From contig NZ_JAKRRY010000045.1 in NCBI RefSeq assembly GCF_026191675.1, positions 1 to 40,997 on the forward strand: a stretch of DNA of 40,997 nucleotides, in the 5' to 3' direction. The notes under the pieces are model-generated. The model was not told the origin of the DNA. It was given only the letters and a program-made list of their open reading frames with translations, and made no database searches. Below are positions 6,794 through 14,443 of the stretch, piece by piece; positions within the stretch are counted from its first letter, which is position 1; each line of letters starts with the position of its first letter. Source of the stretch: Vibrio qingdaonensis. GTDB taxonomy: Bacteria; Pseudomonadota; Gammaproteobacteria; Enterobacterales; Vibrionaceae. The position numbers and the translations under genes were made by a program.

Positions 6794-8915
6794 CGTCGAA
6801 TTCCTTCATGGATTGATTGAATTTTTTGATCATGTCTTCTTCACTCAATGGCGACTTTGTTTGATCCCCGCTTCTTCGCGCAGTTTGTTCTTTAGTATTG
6901 TTATTTGTCGCTTCCTTCGTTGAGGAGTCTAGCGTCGTGTTTGACAGGGTTGAAGTCATGTCATCATTTTGGTTGTGCTGTTCGTTGCTTCCTGAATGTT
7001 TAGTGAGTCCCAATCCTTTTTTCTCTGAATGAATGGTGGGTGTGGTCTTTTCGGTATTGAGTGAACTATTTTCTGATGTCGTATCTTCTTGAGATTCACT
7101 GTCTTGTGACGACGCTTCTTGTATGTGTTGTCGCAATGATGAGTTGCTTTCTGGCTCAATAGCTTCGATGTCTTGTTCAGCCTCCTGCTGAACCGACGTG
7201 ACGTTAGTTGCGTTGTCAGTTGGACTAATTTGATGCACTTGTAACTCAGATTTAGTGACTTTGATGGGGGAGATCAAAGACGGTTTTGGGGTGTCTGATT
7301 CGGTAAAAATGTAACTGACAAAGGGCGGTAAGTTCAGCAACATGTTGGTATCCACATATTGCCGCTCTGCTTGTCGAATGTTGCGCTTTGATTCCACCAC
7401 TTCGGATAATGACGCGTCCGTTTCAATGTAACGGGTTTCGTCATCGACCAAAATGGTCCCTGACATTTTCGCAATCCATTCGGCGGTTTCTGGATCTTGA
7501 AGTTTATACACCAATTTGAACTTGGTGTTTTCAACGACAGCGCCAACGACGGCATCGCCATTTAAATCCGCAGGGCATTCGTGCAAATCGGAAACGGATT
7601 GGTGTGCCAGTAATAAATGCACGCCTTTATCCCTAGCTACCCCTAATCCTTCCATCGCCGGTTTGGAAATATGGTACTTCAATTCATCCAAGAAAATCGC
7701 AATGGGTTTTGGTGTTGTATTGACGCGATCTCGTGTTTCGGCAATTTGAAACAGTCGAATGAGTAACATTTTTTGCGCGATTAAGATCTTTGAGTTGCGC
7801 GTACTACCAATGATGTAACAACACCCGCCATTATCGAATATGGTGCGTAAGTCGAGACCTCCTTTAGCATTAATAGCTTCGACGAAAGACATTTCTTCCA
7901 TCTTGCCAAAAAATCCTTTCACGGTATTTTCTAATCCCTGGACGTATTTTGAATTGAAAATTCCTCGCAGCGTTTTTCTTTCGTCATCGCTTGCTTCCAA
8001 AGGCGCTTTCCTCGCCGCCTTTCGGTCATCGATTCGATAGAAGTCAGCCATATCCCCTTTTTCAGCAAAGCTAAATCCTGCGACCAATAATTCTTCAATA
8101 TGGTCTGGTGTTGCGCCTGCCAGTAAATCCAGTTGAGGTATCCCTTTACGAAGGTCGATTAAGTAAAACGGTTTGCCTGCATCTTCACAGGCCTTGCGCA
8201 TTAAATGAGGCGCAAATTCGTCGTCTTTTGGATCGAGAACAAACACGCCTTCGTCTGCCTTGATCAACTGGTAAAGAATAAGTCCAGAGGCCACCCCTTT
8301 GCCTGCACCGGTGGTTCCAATGATATCCGCGTGCTGTTTTCTGAATTTATCTGTCGGGATGTATTGAGGGTTTCGCTGAGTGTCCAACCCTACAAATATC
8401 CCTTTTTTAAGATCAATGTATTGCAGCGGATCGTACTCTGTAGTTTCTGGTAATAACTCTTTTACGCTGCGAACATCGGTGCGAGTTTCGCGCTCGGCTT
8501 TGGTGCGTTTGGTGAAGCGTAACTTGAGTTGATTCAGCATTGGAGTGTAAGTACGGCGAAGGTAAATATGACTCACGATGCCAGCAATAAAAACGGGGAT
8601 GAGTAACCATTGAGAAAGGGGATAATGTACCGCTTGTGGTGAAACGCCATATAGGGTTTTCGTAAGATCAATCAATGCAGGGATCGTCCAATTTGAGATC
8701 GTACCAAAGATAAAAAGCAGACACGCCAAAGCGATGAGAAGCCGACGCAACACGGTGTCTTGGTCGCTTCGTTCTGGTCTGTTGAAGTGCAAAATAGGCA
8801 TGATCAATCCAGATAAAAAACTGAGAATGATCCCAAAGTAATAGGTAAAAACATAGAGCGTTGAAAGGATATTCAACGCCACGAGATAGAGCTGATATTC
8901 GATGCGATCGAGCAT
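6777..8915 (-). CDS. VirD4/TraD-type coupling protein (T4CP)
   Basis: A 712-aa inner-membrane ATPase. Hydrophobic segments lie at about 15-40, 58-80 and 102-118. Walker A is GTTGAGKG at 200-207, followed by FVLDPKDDE; the Walker B segment IAIFLDELK lies near 410, with LLLAHQS after it. The last 170 residues are a Ser/Thr/Glu/Asn-rich low-complexity tail. T4CPs deliver the relaxase-DNA complex to the VirB channel. I start at ATG 8915 (AGGA 9 bp upstream); the frame is open to 8963 but those codons overlap the 23-bp inverted repeat. It heads the mobility operon T4CP, AcaB-like, relaxase. Confidence 0.9.
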   Translation of the reverse strand: MLDRIEYQLYLVALNILSTLYVFTYYFGIILSFLSGLIMPILHFNRPERSDQDTVLRRLLIALACLLFIFGTISNWTIPALIDLTKTLYGVSPQAVHYPLSQWLLIPVFIAGIVSHIYLRRTYTPMLNQLKLRFTKRTKAERETRTDVRSVKELLPETTEYDPLQYIDLKKGIFVGLDTQRNPQYIPTDKFRKQHADIIGTTGAGKGVASGLILYQLIKADEGVFVLDPKDDEFAPHLMRKACEDAGKPFYLIDLRKGIPQLDLLAGATPDHIEELLVAGFSFAEKGDMADFYRIDDRKAARKAPLEASDDERKTLRGIFNSKYVQGLENTVKGFFGKMEEMSFVEAINAKGGLDLRTIFDNGGCCYIIGSTRNSKILIAQKMLLIRLFQIAETRDRVNTTPKPIAIFLDELKYHISKPAMEGLGVARDKGVHLLLAHQSVSDLHECPADLNGDAVVGAVVENTKFKLVYKLQDPETAEWIAKMSGTILVDDETRYIETDASLSEVVESKRNIRQAERQYVDTNMLLNLPPFVSYIFTESDTPKPSLISPIKVTKSELQVHQISPTDNATNVTSVQQEAEQDIEAIEPESNSSLRQHIQEASSQDSESQEDTTSENSSLNTEKTTPTIHSEKKGLGLTKHSGSNEQHNQNDDMTSTLSNTTLDSSTKEATNNNTKEQTARRSGDQTKSPLSEEDMIKKFNQSMKEFDDADTL

Positions 8916-8954
8916 AGTACGTGTCCTGTTAAAATTACAATTTCGTCTACAGAA

Positions 8955-9016
8955 TCCGTCCACTGTTTCCGTCCATATAAACCGTCAATAGGGTATGGAC
9001 GGAAACAGTGGACGGA
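8955..9016. repeat. Perfect 23-bp inverted repeat with internal TCCGTCCA repeats; oriT/operator candidate
   Basis: The arms 8955-8977 and 8994-9016 are perfectly complementary and enclose 16 nt. Each arm contains TCCGTCCA twice, so the site has four copies of an 8-mer in two orientations. It is 40 bp upstream of the coupling-protein start. Relaxase and autoregulator sites often have this form, and oriT often lies upstream of the mobility operon; the role is inferred. Confidence 0.75.
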
Positions 9017-9019
9017 ATG

Positions 9020-9800
9020 AAAGGACGAAAAGCCCTAACTCCCTTCCCTGAGACGTCCAGGAAGTTAGGTTGCCCTTAAGGGGCAATCATTAAAAAAGCC
9101 GTGCTTTTTCAATGGATTGAAATTATGATCCTTCGTCCTGAACGTCCTCATGATCACAATCCCAATCTAAGAGCAAAAGAAGCCGAAAACCGTAGCGCTA
9201 CGCGCGACCAAGCCCCTCTGGAAGGGGAAATAGTCCCCATTTTGCCGCTGCGTAAACTTGCTTGCTCAAATGTGTCCTTTTCCACTAACCAGACGAGCTT
9301 GGTCTCGCCTACTCAACGGTTTTCGGGGGCAAGCCCCCAAAACAAAAATCGACCTCGTAGGGAGGTCTCACGGCGCTTGGGCTTGTGTTTTGTTTCGGCT
9401 CCCCCGTCTGAATACTTCGGTCGTTGGGCGACCTTGATTCAGATCCTTCACTGGACGTTTCGGATTATCACTTCGTTAGCAATTAAACCCCGCAAGGGGG
9501 CGCTTTCTGCGATTGAACGAAGTGATAACTACGCAACCTAAAGTGCGCTCTAAGCTGTCGCTTTCGCTTACTAAGGTTGAAAAAAACGAACGCTTTCAAC
9601 GCCTCAATCGACGTCTCAAAATGGGGGCGTGAGAACGCCCAGAAGTCCCATTTTGTTCCGTCTCTTTCAGCGTTTCGGCTTGTCGTTTTTTACGCTTCCT
9701 CCCATCACGTTCTAGCAATTTAACAATCCTTGGGGATTGAAATTGCACGGTGATGGACGGGCGCGAAAGGGCGATTTTTCGTGCAGGAAAAATCGTTTTT
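9020..9800 (+). ncRNA. Candidate large structured non-coding RNA, or oriT/ori DNA structure
   Basis: About 780 bp without a believable gene but packed with perfect stems. Examples: CGTAGCGCTACG (9191-9202); GGGGGC / GCCCCC near 9325; GACCTC / GAGGTC near 9350; TCTGAAT / ATTCAGA enclosing GGTCG / CGACC (9407-9443); ATCACTTCGTT / AACGAAGTGAT (9467-9526) enclosing CCCC-GCAA-GGGG; CAAAATGGG / CCCATTTTG (9617-9655) enclosing GGCGT-GAGA-ACGCC; GCAATTT plus CAATCC-TTGG-GGATTG plus AAATTGC (9715-9747). GCAA and GAGA are GNRA loops. A perfect terminator with a T-run on the plus strand ends the region. I see no group II domain V, tmRNA or RNase P signature. Transcription is not shown; the alternative is a DNA-level origin. 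Confidence 0.5.
9772..9800 (+). terminator. Intrinsic terminator ending the structured region
   Basis: CGATTTTTC / GAAAAATCG is a perfect 9-bp stem with a 6-nt loop followed by five Ts on the plus strand. No plus-strand protein gene precedes it, which argues that a non-coding transcript ends here. The gap 9801-9872 shows nothing further. Confidence 0.75.
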
Positions 9801-9872
9801 GCGGGTTGAGTTTGGAGTGAGTTAGTGGAAAGTTTTTAGTGAGTGAGCGTCAGTGGTTTGAGATAGTCGGCG

Positions 9873-10280
9873 TCACTCTGTCTGCAAAAAATCGGCGAGT
9901 TCCAATCCTTCATCCAGCATCTTTTGCATTTCTTCGGGAACGTTTCCTTCGCCATTCCATGTTTTGTTGTCACCGTAACGGTAGGTTTTTGGTGCGTCTT
10001 TTGTGCTCGTAGATTTGCGTTTTTTGGCTTTTCTTTGAGGCTTCATTAAGCTAACAAGCTTGTCAAAGTCGAGCCCTTTATTGAGGATTTCCTCGCGCAT
10101 TTCTTCGAGCGCTTTGCGCTCTTGTTGTTCGTGTTCAGCTTGCTTTTGGGCGTCATGTTCTTTCTCGGTTTTGATCTCGGTAACGATGTTTAAAATGCGA
10201 TCGAGTTGTTCAATGTTCGCATGCTTGAACAGCGCCTTAGCACGTCTTGGTTGAGTCAGTTGTTTGATGATGTCTGTCAT
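9873..10280 (-). CDS. H-NS-family nucleoid protein with altered DNA-binding loop
   Basis: A 135-aa protein with an N-terminal coiled coil (about 22-65, oligomerisation), a basic linker (KAKKRKSTSTK) and an H-NS C-terminal domain at 98-132 (YRYGDNKTWNGEG ... LDEGLELADFL). In E. coli H-NS the binding loop is QGR within TGQGRTP; here it reads NGEGNVP, so Gln and Arg are replaced by Glu and Asn. Plasmid H-NS homologues usually silence AT-rich transfer genes and reduce host burden. The changed loop could alter affinity or make it a modulator of host H-NS. It is the last gene of its cluster and faces the structured region. Confidence 0.9.
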   Translation of the reverse strand: MTDIIKQLTQPRRAKALFKHANIEQLDRILNIVTEIKTEKEHDAQKQAEHEQQERKALEEMREEILNKGLDFDKLVSLMKPQRKAKKRKSTSTKDAPKTYRYGDNKTWNGEGNVPEEMQKMLDEGLELADFLQTE

Positions 10281-10289
10281 TGTCTTTGC

Positions 10290-10532
10290 TCAGGTTTGTG
10301 GGAAAAGATTCAGTAAATGTTGTGGAGAGATAAGTTCTATCGTGTCGTAATAGACGTCGATAGTTTTGTGATTCACTCCGGTGATGGAAACCGTATTTGT
10401 CGTTGGGCTACAAGACTCGAAATAGATTTGGCGGAACCTAAACTCGATATGATCGAGTTCATTCACTTTGGCAACTTGTGCCTTGCATTCAGCTTCAAAA
10501 AGATGATGAGGGTGTTTAGATAAAAACGTCAT
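10290..10532 (-). CDS. Hypothetical 80-aa protein upstream of hns-like gene
   Basis: Starts MTFLSKHPHHLFEAE with AGGT 8 bp upstream and ends 9 bp before the H-NS-like start, so they are probably cotranscribed. The protein is mixed alpha/beta with one CS pair (ESCSP) and no signal peptide or membrane helix. Family not recognised. Confidence 0.6.
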   Translation of the reverse strand: MTFLSKHPHHLFEAECKAQVAKVNELDHIEFRFRQIYFESCSPTTNTVSITGVNHKTIDVYYDTIELISPQHLLNLFPQT

Positions 10533-10574
10533 TACATTTACCTATGTGGTTATATGAATTTGTTACAGCATGAT

Positions 10575-11486
10575 TTATCTCGTGAAGAAATCTTTACCGA
10601 GTTCAATGAGTTTCTTATCTCGGTATGTCGTTTTCGTTGAGTTAATCAAATTGACAAAATGAATAGGGTCAAACGTGATGGTTTCACGATAAAATTCGTG
10701 TCCATTGTCATCCGACAAAACAAGGTCAAGGGACTCTTCCAAATGCTCGTCAACGGTCTTACGATTATGTTTTTCGAAGCAAAAGCAAGGGTCTATATAT
10801 TGGGATTTTGGGGCACGTTCCAGTTTGAAGTATTTACCTGCAAACTGAGCGTTAGGATAATGCGCTTGGATAGCTTCTCTTATGCTTTTGTTTGTGATGG
10901 ACTGGTACATTAGCGATGTCGAACGCGAGAAGTAACCAAAAATCCACGGAATATTCATCACAGTAGCCCCCGCATATTTCCAGCCTTCGGCTTGTTTATA
11001 TCGCGTTAGCATCTCTTTGGCCTTAGAGTGAGATATCTGAATGCCAGTGGATTTTGTTAGTAAATACAAAACACGATCAAAGTCTGTCTCTATAATTGCT
11101 AATACCTTTGACGGTATCGGACTTTTGGTTGAATGTTTACTACCTGGAGACAGCTTTTTTTTACCCGAATAAGGACAGTTTTCATACGCCTCTCTATCTA
11201 ATATTCCTAAGTTATCCAGTTGTTTGAATAGATAATGACGACCATGAGGAGGACGATTGTCTTTAGGTTGAATATCTCCAGTTTCTTCATTAACCTCAGT
11301 GTCACTAGAATGGAGACCTATGATTGATATTGTATTGTCGCAAGCAGGACAGACCGCTAGGTGTGATTCATTTCGTTCGTCTAATGATTGATACCAAGGG
11401 GGTTGTTGTTTGGTATAGTGTTCAAAATTTTCTCTGCTAATGGCAATGCTATTCGCATCATTCACTTTTAGTTTGAATACGTCCAT
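10575..11486 (-). CDS. Hypothetical 303-aa protein with putative zinc-binding Cys pairs
   Basis: Residues around 47-50 contain CPAC and another CP motif occurs near 104 (ENCPYSGKKK), with CFCFEKH near 235. This suggests metal binding but not a clear ribbon. A central helical region (KAKEMLTRYKQAEGWKYAG) and no membrane segment suggest a cytoplasmic protein. GGAG lies 9 bp upstream of ATG 11486. The start overlaps the preceding gene by 29 bp, so the two are coupled. I do not recognise the family; the location among plasmid accessory genes suggests an element-specific role. Confidence 0.65.
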   Translation of the reverse strand: MDVFKLKVNDANSIAISRENFEHYTKQQPPWYQSLDERNESHLAVCPACDNTISIIGLHSSDTEVNEETGDIQPKDNRPPHGRHYLFKQLDNLGILDREAYENCPYSGKKKLSPGSKHSTKSPIPSKVLAIIETDFDRVLYLLTKSTGIQISHSKAKEMLTRYKQAEGWKYAGATVMNIPWIFGYFSRSTSLMYQSITNKSIREAIQAHYPNAQFAGKYFKLERAPKSQYIDPCFCFEKHNRKTVDEHLEESLDLVLSDDNGHEFYRETITFDPIHFVNLINSTKTTYRDKKLIELGKDFFTR

Positions 11487-11790
11487 CTAGGTGTATCTCC
11501 ACAGGATATTGTTTTATAACTTTTAACCACCATCCACTTTCTAATGGTGGGATGTGGTGAGTGTGTTCAGCGATTTTTAAACACTGTAATAAGGTGAGCA
11601 TATCAATAAAGACAGGGGAGCCATTATAACTCAGTTCAAATTTTGGGCTGCTGTCATCCTTTGGGCTGCGTGACCACTCTTCAAAATCTTCTATTTCTTC
11701 AGATGTTAGGGAGCCTACAGGCGCTTGTTTCTTTAACGATTGCAGTATCTTTTCTTGTGACTCGGTAAGTTGATGGTTTGGCTTGATCAT
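11458..11790 (-). CDS. Hypothetical 110-aa protein
   Basis: Starts MIKPNHQLTESQEKIL with AAGGA 9-10 bp upstream; its end overlaps the next gene by 29 bp. The N-terminal 45 residues are polar and acidic; the rest (FIDMLTLLQCLKIAEH, GWWLKVIKQYPVEI) is more hydrophobic. No known motif. Confidence 0.6.
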   Translation of the reverse strand: MIKPNHQLTESQEKILQSLKKQAPVGSLTSEEIEDFEEWSRSPKDDSSPKFELSYNGSPVFIDMLTLLQCLKIAEHTHHIPPLESGWWLKVIKQYPVEIHLDGRIQTKSE

Positions 11791-11821
11791 AAGTGTATGT
11801 CCTTTAAATGACGGATTCTAT

Positions 11822-11854
11822 GGGGTTAATTTTAAGCGTTCGCCGTAGGCGTAC
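11822..11854. repeat. Dispersed repeat, copy 1 (second copy at 13149-13177)
   Basis: GGGGTT then TTAAGCGTTCGCCGTAGGCG and TAC recur at 13149-13177 as GGGGTTTTAAGTGCTCGCCG then CAGGCGTAC. Both copies contain CGCC-(3 nt)-GGCG hairpins and lie in intergenic gaps that bracket the two hypothetical genes 11946-13086. The rest of the gap 11791-11945 shows nothing else. Confidence 0.55.
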
Positions 11855-11945
11855 AGCTTGCTTGAAAAACGGCTGAACAAAGCGGTTGCAAGTAGTAGGG
11901 ATCATCGGGCTTTTGCCTTTATTTACGGCGTGCCAATTGAAAGAA

Positions 11946-12716
11946 TTAACCCGAAAACCAATTGTGTCCATTTAAATTTTGAGCTTGATAATCTTGATTT
12001 ACTGGAAATTCGAAGTCTTTCTTTATTTGATCATTTGAAACGAAAAAAGGCATCGTAAGCGCATAAAAACGTGTCAGGGTCTTTAGGGTTTTGTCTATAT
12101 GGGCTATTAATAAATTCGTTTGAATAAGCAGTAAAAACGGGTTCAGCTCTAGGTGGTGTCGCAGTTTTTTTAGAACGATGATAAGTCTTATTGATGACAC
12201 CCAAACACCATGCTCGGAAATGTTTGAGTCATAATCATAAGCGTATGGGGCTAATATAGAAGAAAACTTAGGATTCTGTAACAGTGCTTTTGTTTGGCTC
12301 TGTCGCAGTGCAAGTACTGATGTTTTTAGTGGTAAGCTCAATGGGCAGAAAGAGACCAAGTCATGATTTAAGTGAAATGAACACACGTAGAGATAGAGAG
12401 CGTCGATTGCCTTTCTTAATTGTAGAAGCCAATCGTCGCTTACTAATTTATTGTTAAGTCGTATTGGTGTTGAGTGATGCTGGCCGTCAATTAATATTCC
12501 CCCGTAATTTAATTGAGCTTCGAGTTTGCCCCGATCAAAGGATGACAAAGCATGATTGATGTCATTGATGAAGCTTCCACAAATTAGCCATAACTCCTCA
12601 GCGGTGTCTTGTTCATTTGCCCACCTGTATTGACACCCCATTGGGTGCAATACACCTGGTTGATTCAGTAATTCGTTCACTGTATCTGTGTGTTGTTGGA
12701 TGGTTTTATTGGTCAT
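11946..12716 (-). CDS. Hypothetical 256-aa protein
   Basis: I chose ATG 12716 because GAGAGG lies just upstream; an in-frame ATG at 12740 has no binding site. Either way the start overlaps the preceding gene. The protein is mostly helical with long Leu/Ile-rich stretches (RLIIVLKKLRHHLELNPFLL near the C-terminus) and no signal peptide. No family recognised. It forms a two-gene unit with 12706-13086 between two copies of a short repeat. Confidence 0.6.
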   Translation of the reverse strand: MTNKTIQQHTDTVNELLNQPGVLHPMGCQYRWANEQDTAEELWLICGSFINDINHALSSFDRGKLEAQLNYGGILIDGQHHSTPIRLNNKLVSDDWLLQLRKAIDALYLYVCSFHLNHDLVSFCPLSLPLKTSVLALRQSQTKALLQNPKFSSILAPYAYDYDSNISEHGVWVSSIRLIIVLKKLRHHLELNPFLLLIQTNLLIAHIDKTLKTLTRFYALTMPFFVSNDQIKKDFEFPVNQDYQAQNLNGHNWFSG

Positions 12717-13086
12717 TGGCCTCTCCGTATTGCTCGTCATGGTGTTGATAAGAATAAGTAAGGTGCTCGTTCTTTTCCTTCAAGGCTTTGAGCAGGTGAT
12801 TAATTAGATACGTAACGTCCATGCTATCAAATACTCCTATTTGAATATGGCCAGTGCGTAAGTAATCTAAACAATGAGTCTTGTCTGGAATGTCCGCTTG
12901 TCCATCGGTAATGGTAATTTCAAGTTGGTCGTCCAGCTTTAAGACGTGGAAGCATCCACGCCCTATTCGGTAGGCATAGATGGTGACTTCATTTGGAGTG
13001 AACTGTGTCGCAACGATTTCTGTAAAAATGCTGAGTGACTTAGCATGTGCATCGCGAACGTTGGGTGTGAAAATTGGATCAAACAT
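12706..13086 (-). CDS. Hypothetical 126-aa protein
   Basis: Starts MFDPIFTPNVRDAHAK with AAAGG about 9 bp upstream. Alternating beta strands and polar turns in the first 70 residues, then helices (YLINHLLKALKEKNEH) and a His/Glu-rich tail. No recognised motif. It is the first gene after a minus-strand terminator at 13114-13134, so its promoter should lie between about 13087 and 13113 or transcription reads through. Confidence 0.6.
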   Translation of the reverse strand: MFDPIFTPNVRDAHAKSLSIFTEIVATQFTPNEVTIYAYRIGRGCFHVLKLDDQLEITITDGQADIPDKTHCLDYLRTGHIQIGVFDSMDVTYLINHLLKALKEKNEHLTYSYQHHDEQYGEANDQ

Positions 13087-13113
13087 AGGGAAGACCTTTG
13101 TGTTGAGTTCAGT

Positions 13114-13134
13114 AAAAAACCGGCGGATAAGCCG
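13114..13134 (-). terminator. Intrinsic terminator closing the virB11 end of the transfer region
   Basis: On the minus strand CGGC / GCCG with a 6-nt loop is followed by G and six Ts. It lies about 115 bp after the 35-aa gene. The gap 13135-13248 otherwise holds copy 2 of the dispersed repeat (13149-13177) and an AGCAG / CTGCT hairpin. Confidence 0.75.
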
Positions 13135-13148
13135 TTATCTGATATTTT

Positions 13149-13177
13149 GGGGTTTTAAGTGCTCGCCGCAGGCGTAC
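13149..13177. repeat. Dispersed repeat, copy 2
   Basis: Matches 11822-11854 apart from a short gap and a few substitutions; the core CTCGCCGCAGGCGTAC forms a CGCC / GGCG hairpin. Confidence 0.55.
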
Positions 13178-13248
13178 TCTTTTCGCCTCTACAAGAAGTT
13201 GATTCTTATAGCAGGCAAAAGCGAGCTGCTTTCGAATGATGGTTGGGC

Positions 13249-13356
13249 TTAGTGCAATCCGATACCGAAAAGTAAGCCAATAACAATCCCAAGCATAAAT
13301 CCTATGGAAAGAATACGTGTGTTGTTGGTATGGAACTGTTTACGAGTAATGTGCAT
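13249..13356 (-). CDS. 35-aa single-pass membrane peptide coupled to virB11
   Basis: The virB11 stop and this ATG share one base (TAATG), a classic coupling junction. The peptide has a basic polar N-terminus (MHITRKQFHTNNTR) and one hydrophobic helix with glycines (SIGFMLGIVIGLLFGIGLH). It is intact and ends at TAA 13249. Small membrane peptides are common in T4SS operons, but I cannot match this one to a named component. Confidence 0.7.
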   Translation of the reverse strand: MHITRKQFHTNNTRILSIGFMLGIVIGLLFGIGLH

Positions 13357-14387
13357 TACGAGCCTATGTGAGTGTTTGCTGCAATATGGTGATGATCCTG
13401 TTGGTCAAAAAGAAATTTGGGAGTGAGAGTGCCATTGACCACTTCCGCTATCTCTGTCACTTTTCGACCATAACTTTCGTGCCGGCTTGCGTGAACAAAG
13501 ATATCAACGTTGCCAACGATTTGTTGGTAAGCCAAATCAAAACTGATATTGCCCTGGGAAGCGATAAGATACTGAAGCCTGGATAAGGCGTCGTCACAAC
13601 CATTAGCGTGAACCGTAGTCATGCATCCACTGTGACCGGTATTAATCGCTTGTAAGAAAGCATCTGCCGCACGGCCATTTCGAATTTCCCCAACCCATAT
13701 TCGGTCTGGGCGCATACGAAGCGAGGTTTCAATCAAGGTTTTCATCTCTACGTCACTGCTTGAGCGTTTTGGGGATTCCATTGAAATCAGAAAGGGCAGC
13801 CAATCAAGATAGAGCTCTTGAGTGTCTTCACACACAACGATGCGCTCTTTGAGTGGTATGTACCTGGCAAGCGCGCGAAGGAGCGTTGTTTTCCCACTGC
13901 CGGTATTCCCCGAAACAATGATGTTTTTTCCAGACTGAATCGCTTCAATCAAGTAGGTCAGCATGGGGGCGGATAGAGCACCAAACTCAACAAGTTGCTC
14001 CGCACTGATATGATTAGTGGGCGCGATTCGCAGCGTCATGCTAGCCCCTTGCGGTGTTACTGCAGGGAGGGTGGCACAGATTCGAGAGCAATCCGGTAGC
14101 CTGGCATCGAGGATGGGACTTTCTTCCGTTAAGGTTTGATTAAGGCACAGAGCCAACTGCGTTAATAACGCTTGAAAGCTCTTCTCACTGTCAAAGCGGC
14201 AGTCAGTTTTCTCGATGGCGCCATTGCGCTCGATGGCGATGGTATCGAATCGGTCAACGAAGATTTCGGTAACGTCAGGGGTTTGGTAAAGGTCGGCAAT
14301 CGGTTGAAAGTGTTTTTCTACCCATTGCCATTCGTATTGTTTAGCGATAGGCACATCGCCAAAGAGGGTTTTTATTGTGTCAAACAA
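13356..14387 (-). CDS. virB11: VirB11-family T4SS traffic ATPase
   Basis: A 343-aa hexameric ATPase of the VirB11/CpaF class: Walker A GNTGSGKTT at 160-168, acidic box CEDTQEL near 186, Walker B region MRPDRIWVGEIR at 225-236, and TGHSG then HANG at 250-263. It acts at the cytoplasmic face of the inner membrane and switches the channel between pilus building and DNA export. The start is a rare TTG at 14387 preceded by AAGGAG at 5 bp. It is about 16 kb from virB10, separated by the pilus genes, an unusual placement. Confidence 0.92.
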   Translation of the reverse strand: MFDTIKTLFGDVPIAKQYEWQWVEKHFQPIADLYQTPDVTEIFVDRFDTIAIERNGAIEKTDCRFDSEKSFQALLTQLALCLNQTLTEESPILDARLPDCSRICATLPAVTPQGASMTLRIAPTNHISAEQLVEFGALSAPMLTYLIEAIQSGKNIIVSGNTGSGKTTLLRALARYIPLKERIVVCEDTQELYLDWLPFLISMESPKRSSSDVEMKTLIETSLRMRPDRIWVGEIRNGRAADAFLQAINTGHSGCMTTVHANGCDDALSRLQYLIASQGNISFDLAYQQIVGNVDIFVHASRHESYGRKVTEIAEVVNGTLTPKFLFDQQDHHHIAANTHIGS

Positions 14388-14443
14388 AGTGACTCCTTAA
14401 TATTTAAGTACTGCTCTTAACGAAGCTTTTATCAAGGGGAAAT

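Noticed and set aside
9101..9541. 146-codon plus-strand open frame
   Set aside because: It lies across many perfect hairpins, has no binding site at its start and an amino-acid mix unlike a folded protein; the nucleotide structure explains the region better.
9020..9800. Group II intron, tmRNA or RNase P RNA
   Set aside because: No domain V with its AGC triad, no GTGYG start, no tRNA-like ends and no conserved RNase P core were visible.
11858..12058. 66-codon plus-strand frame
   Set aside because: It overlaps the end of the hypothetical gene 11946-12716, lacks a binding site and has no partner genes on that strand.
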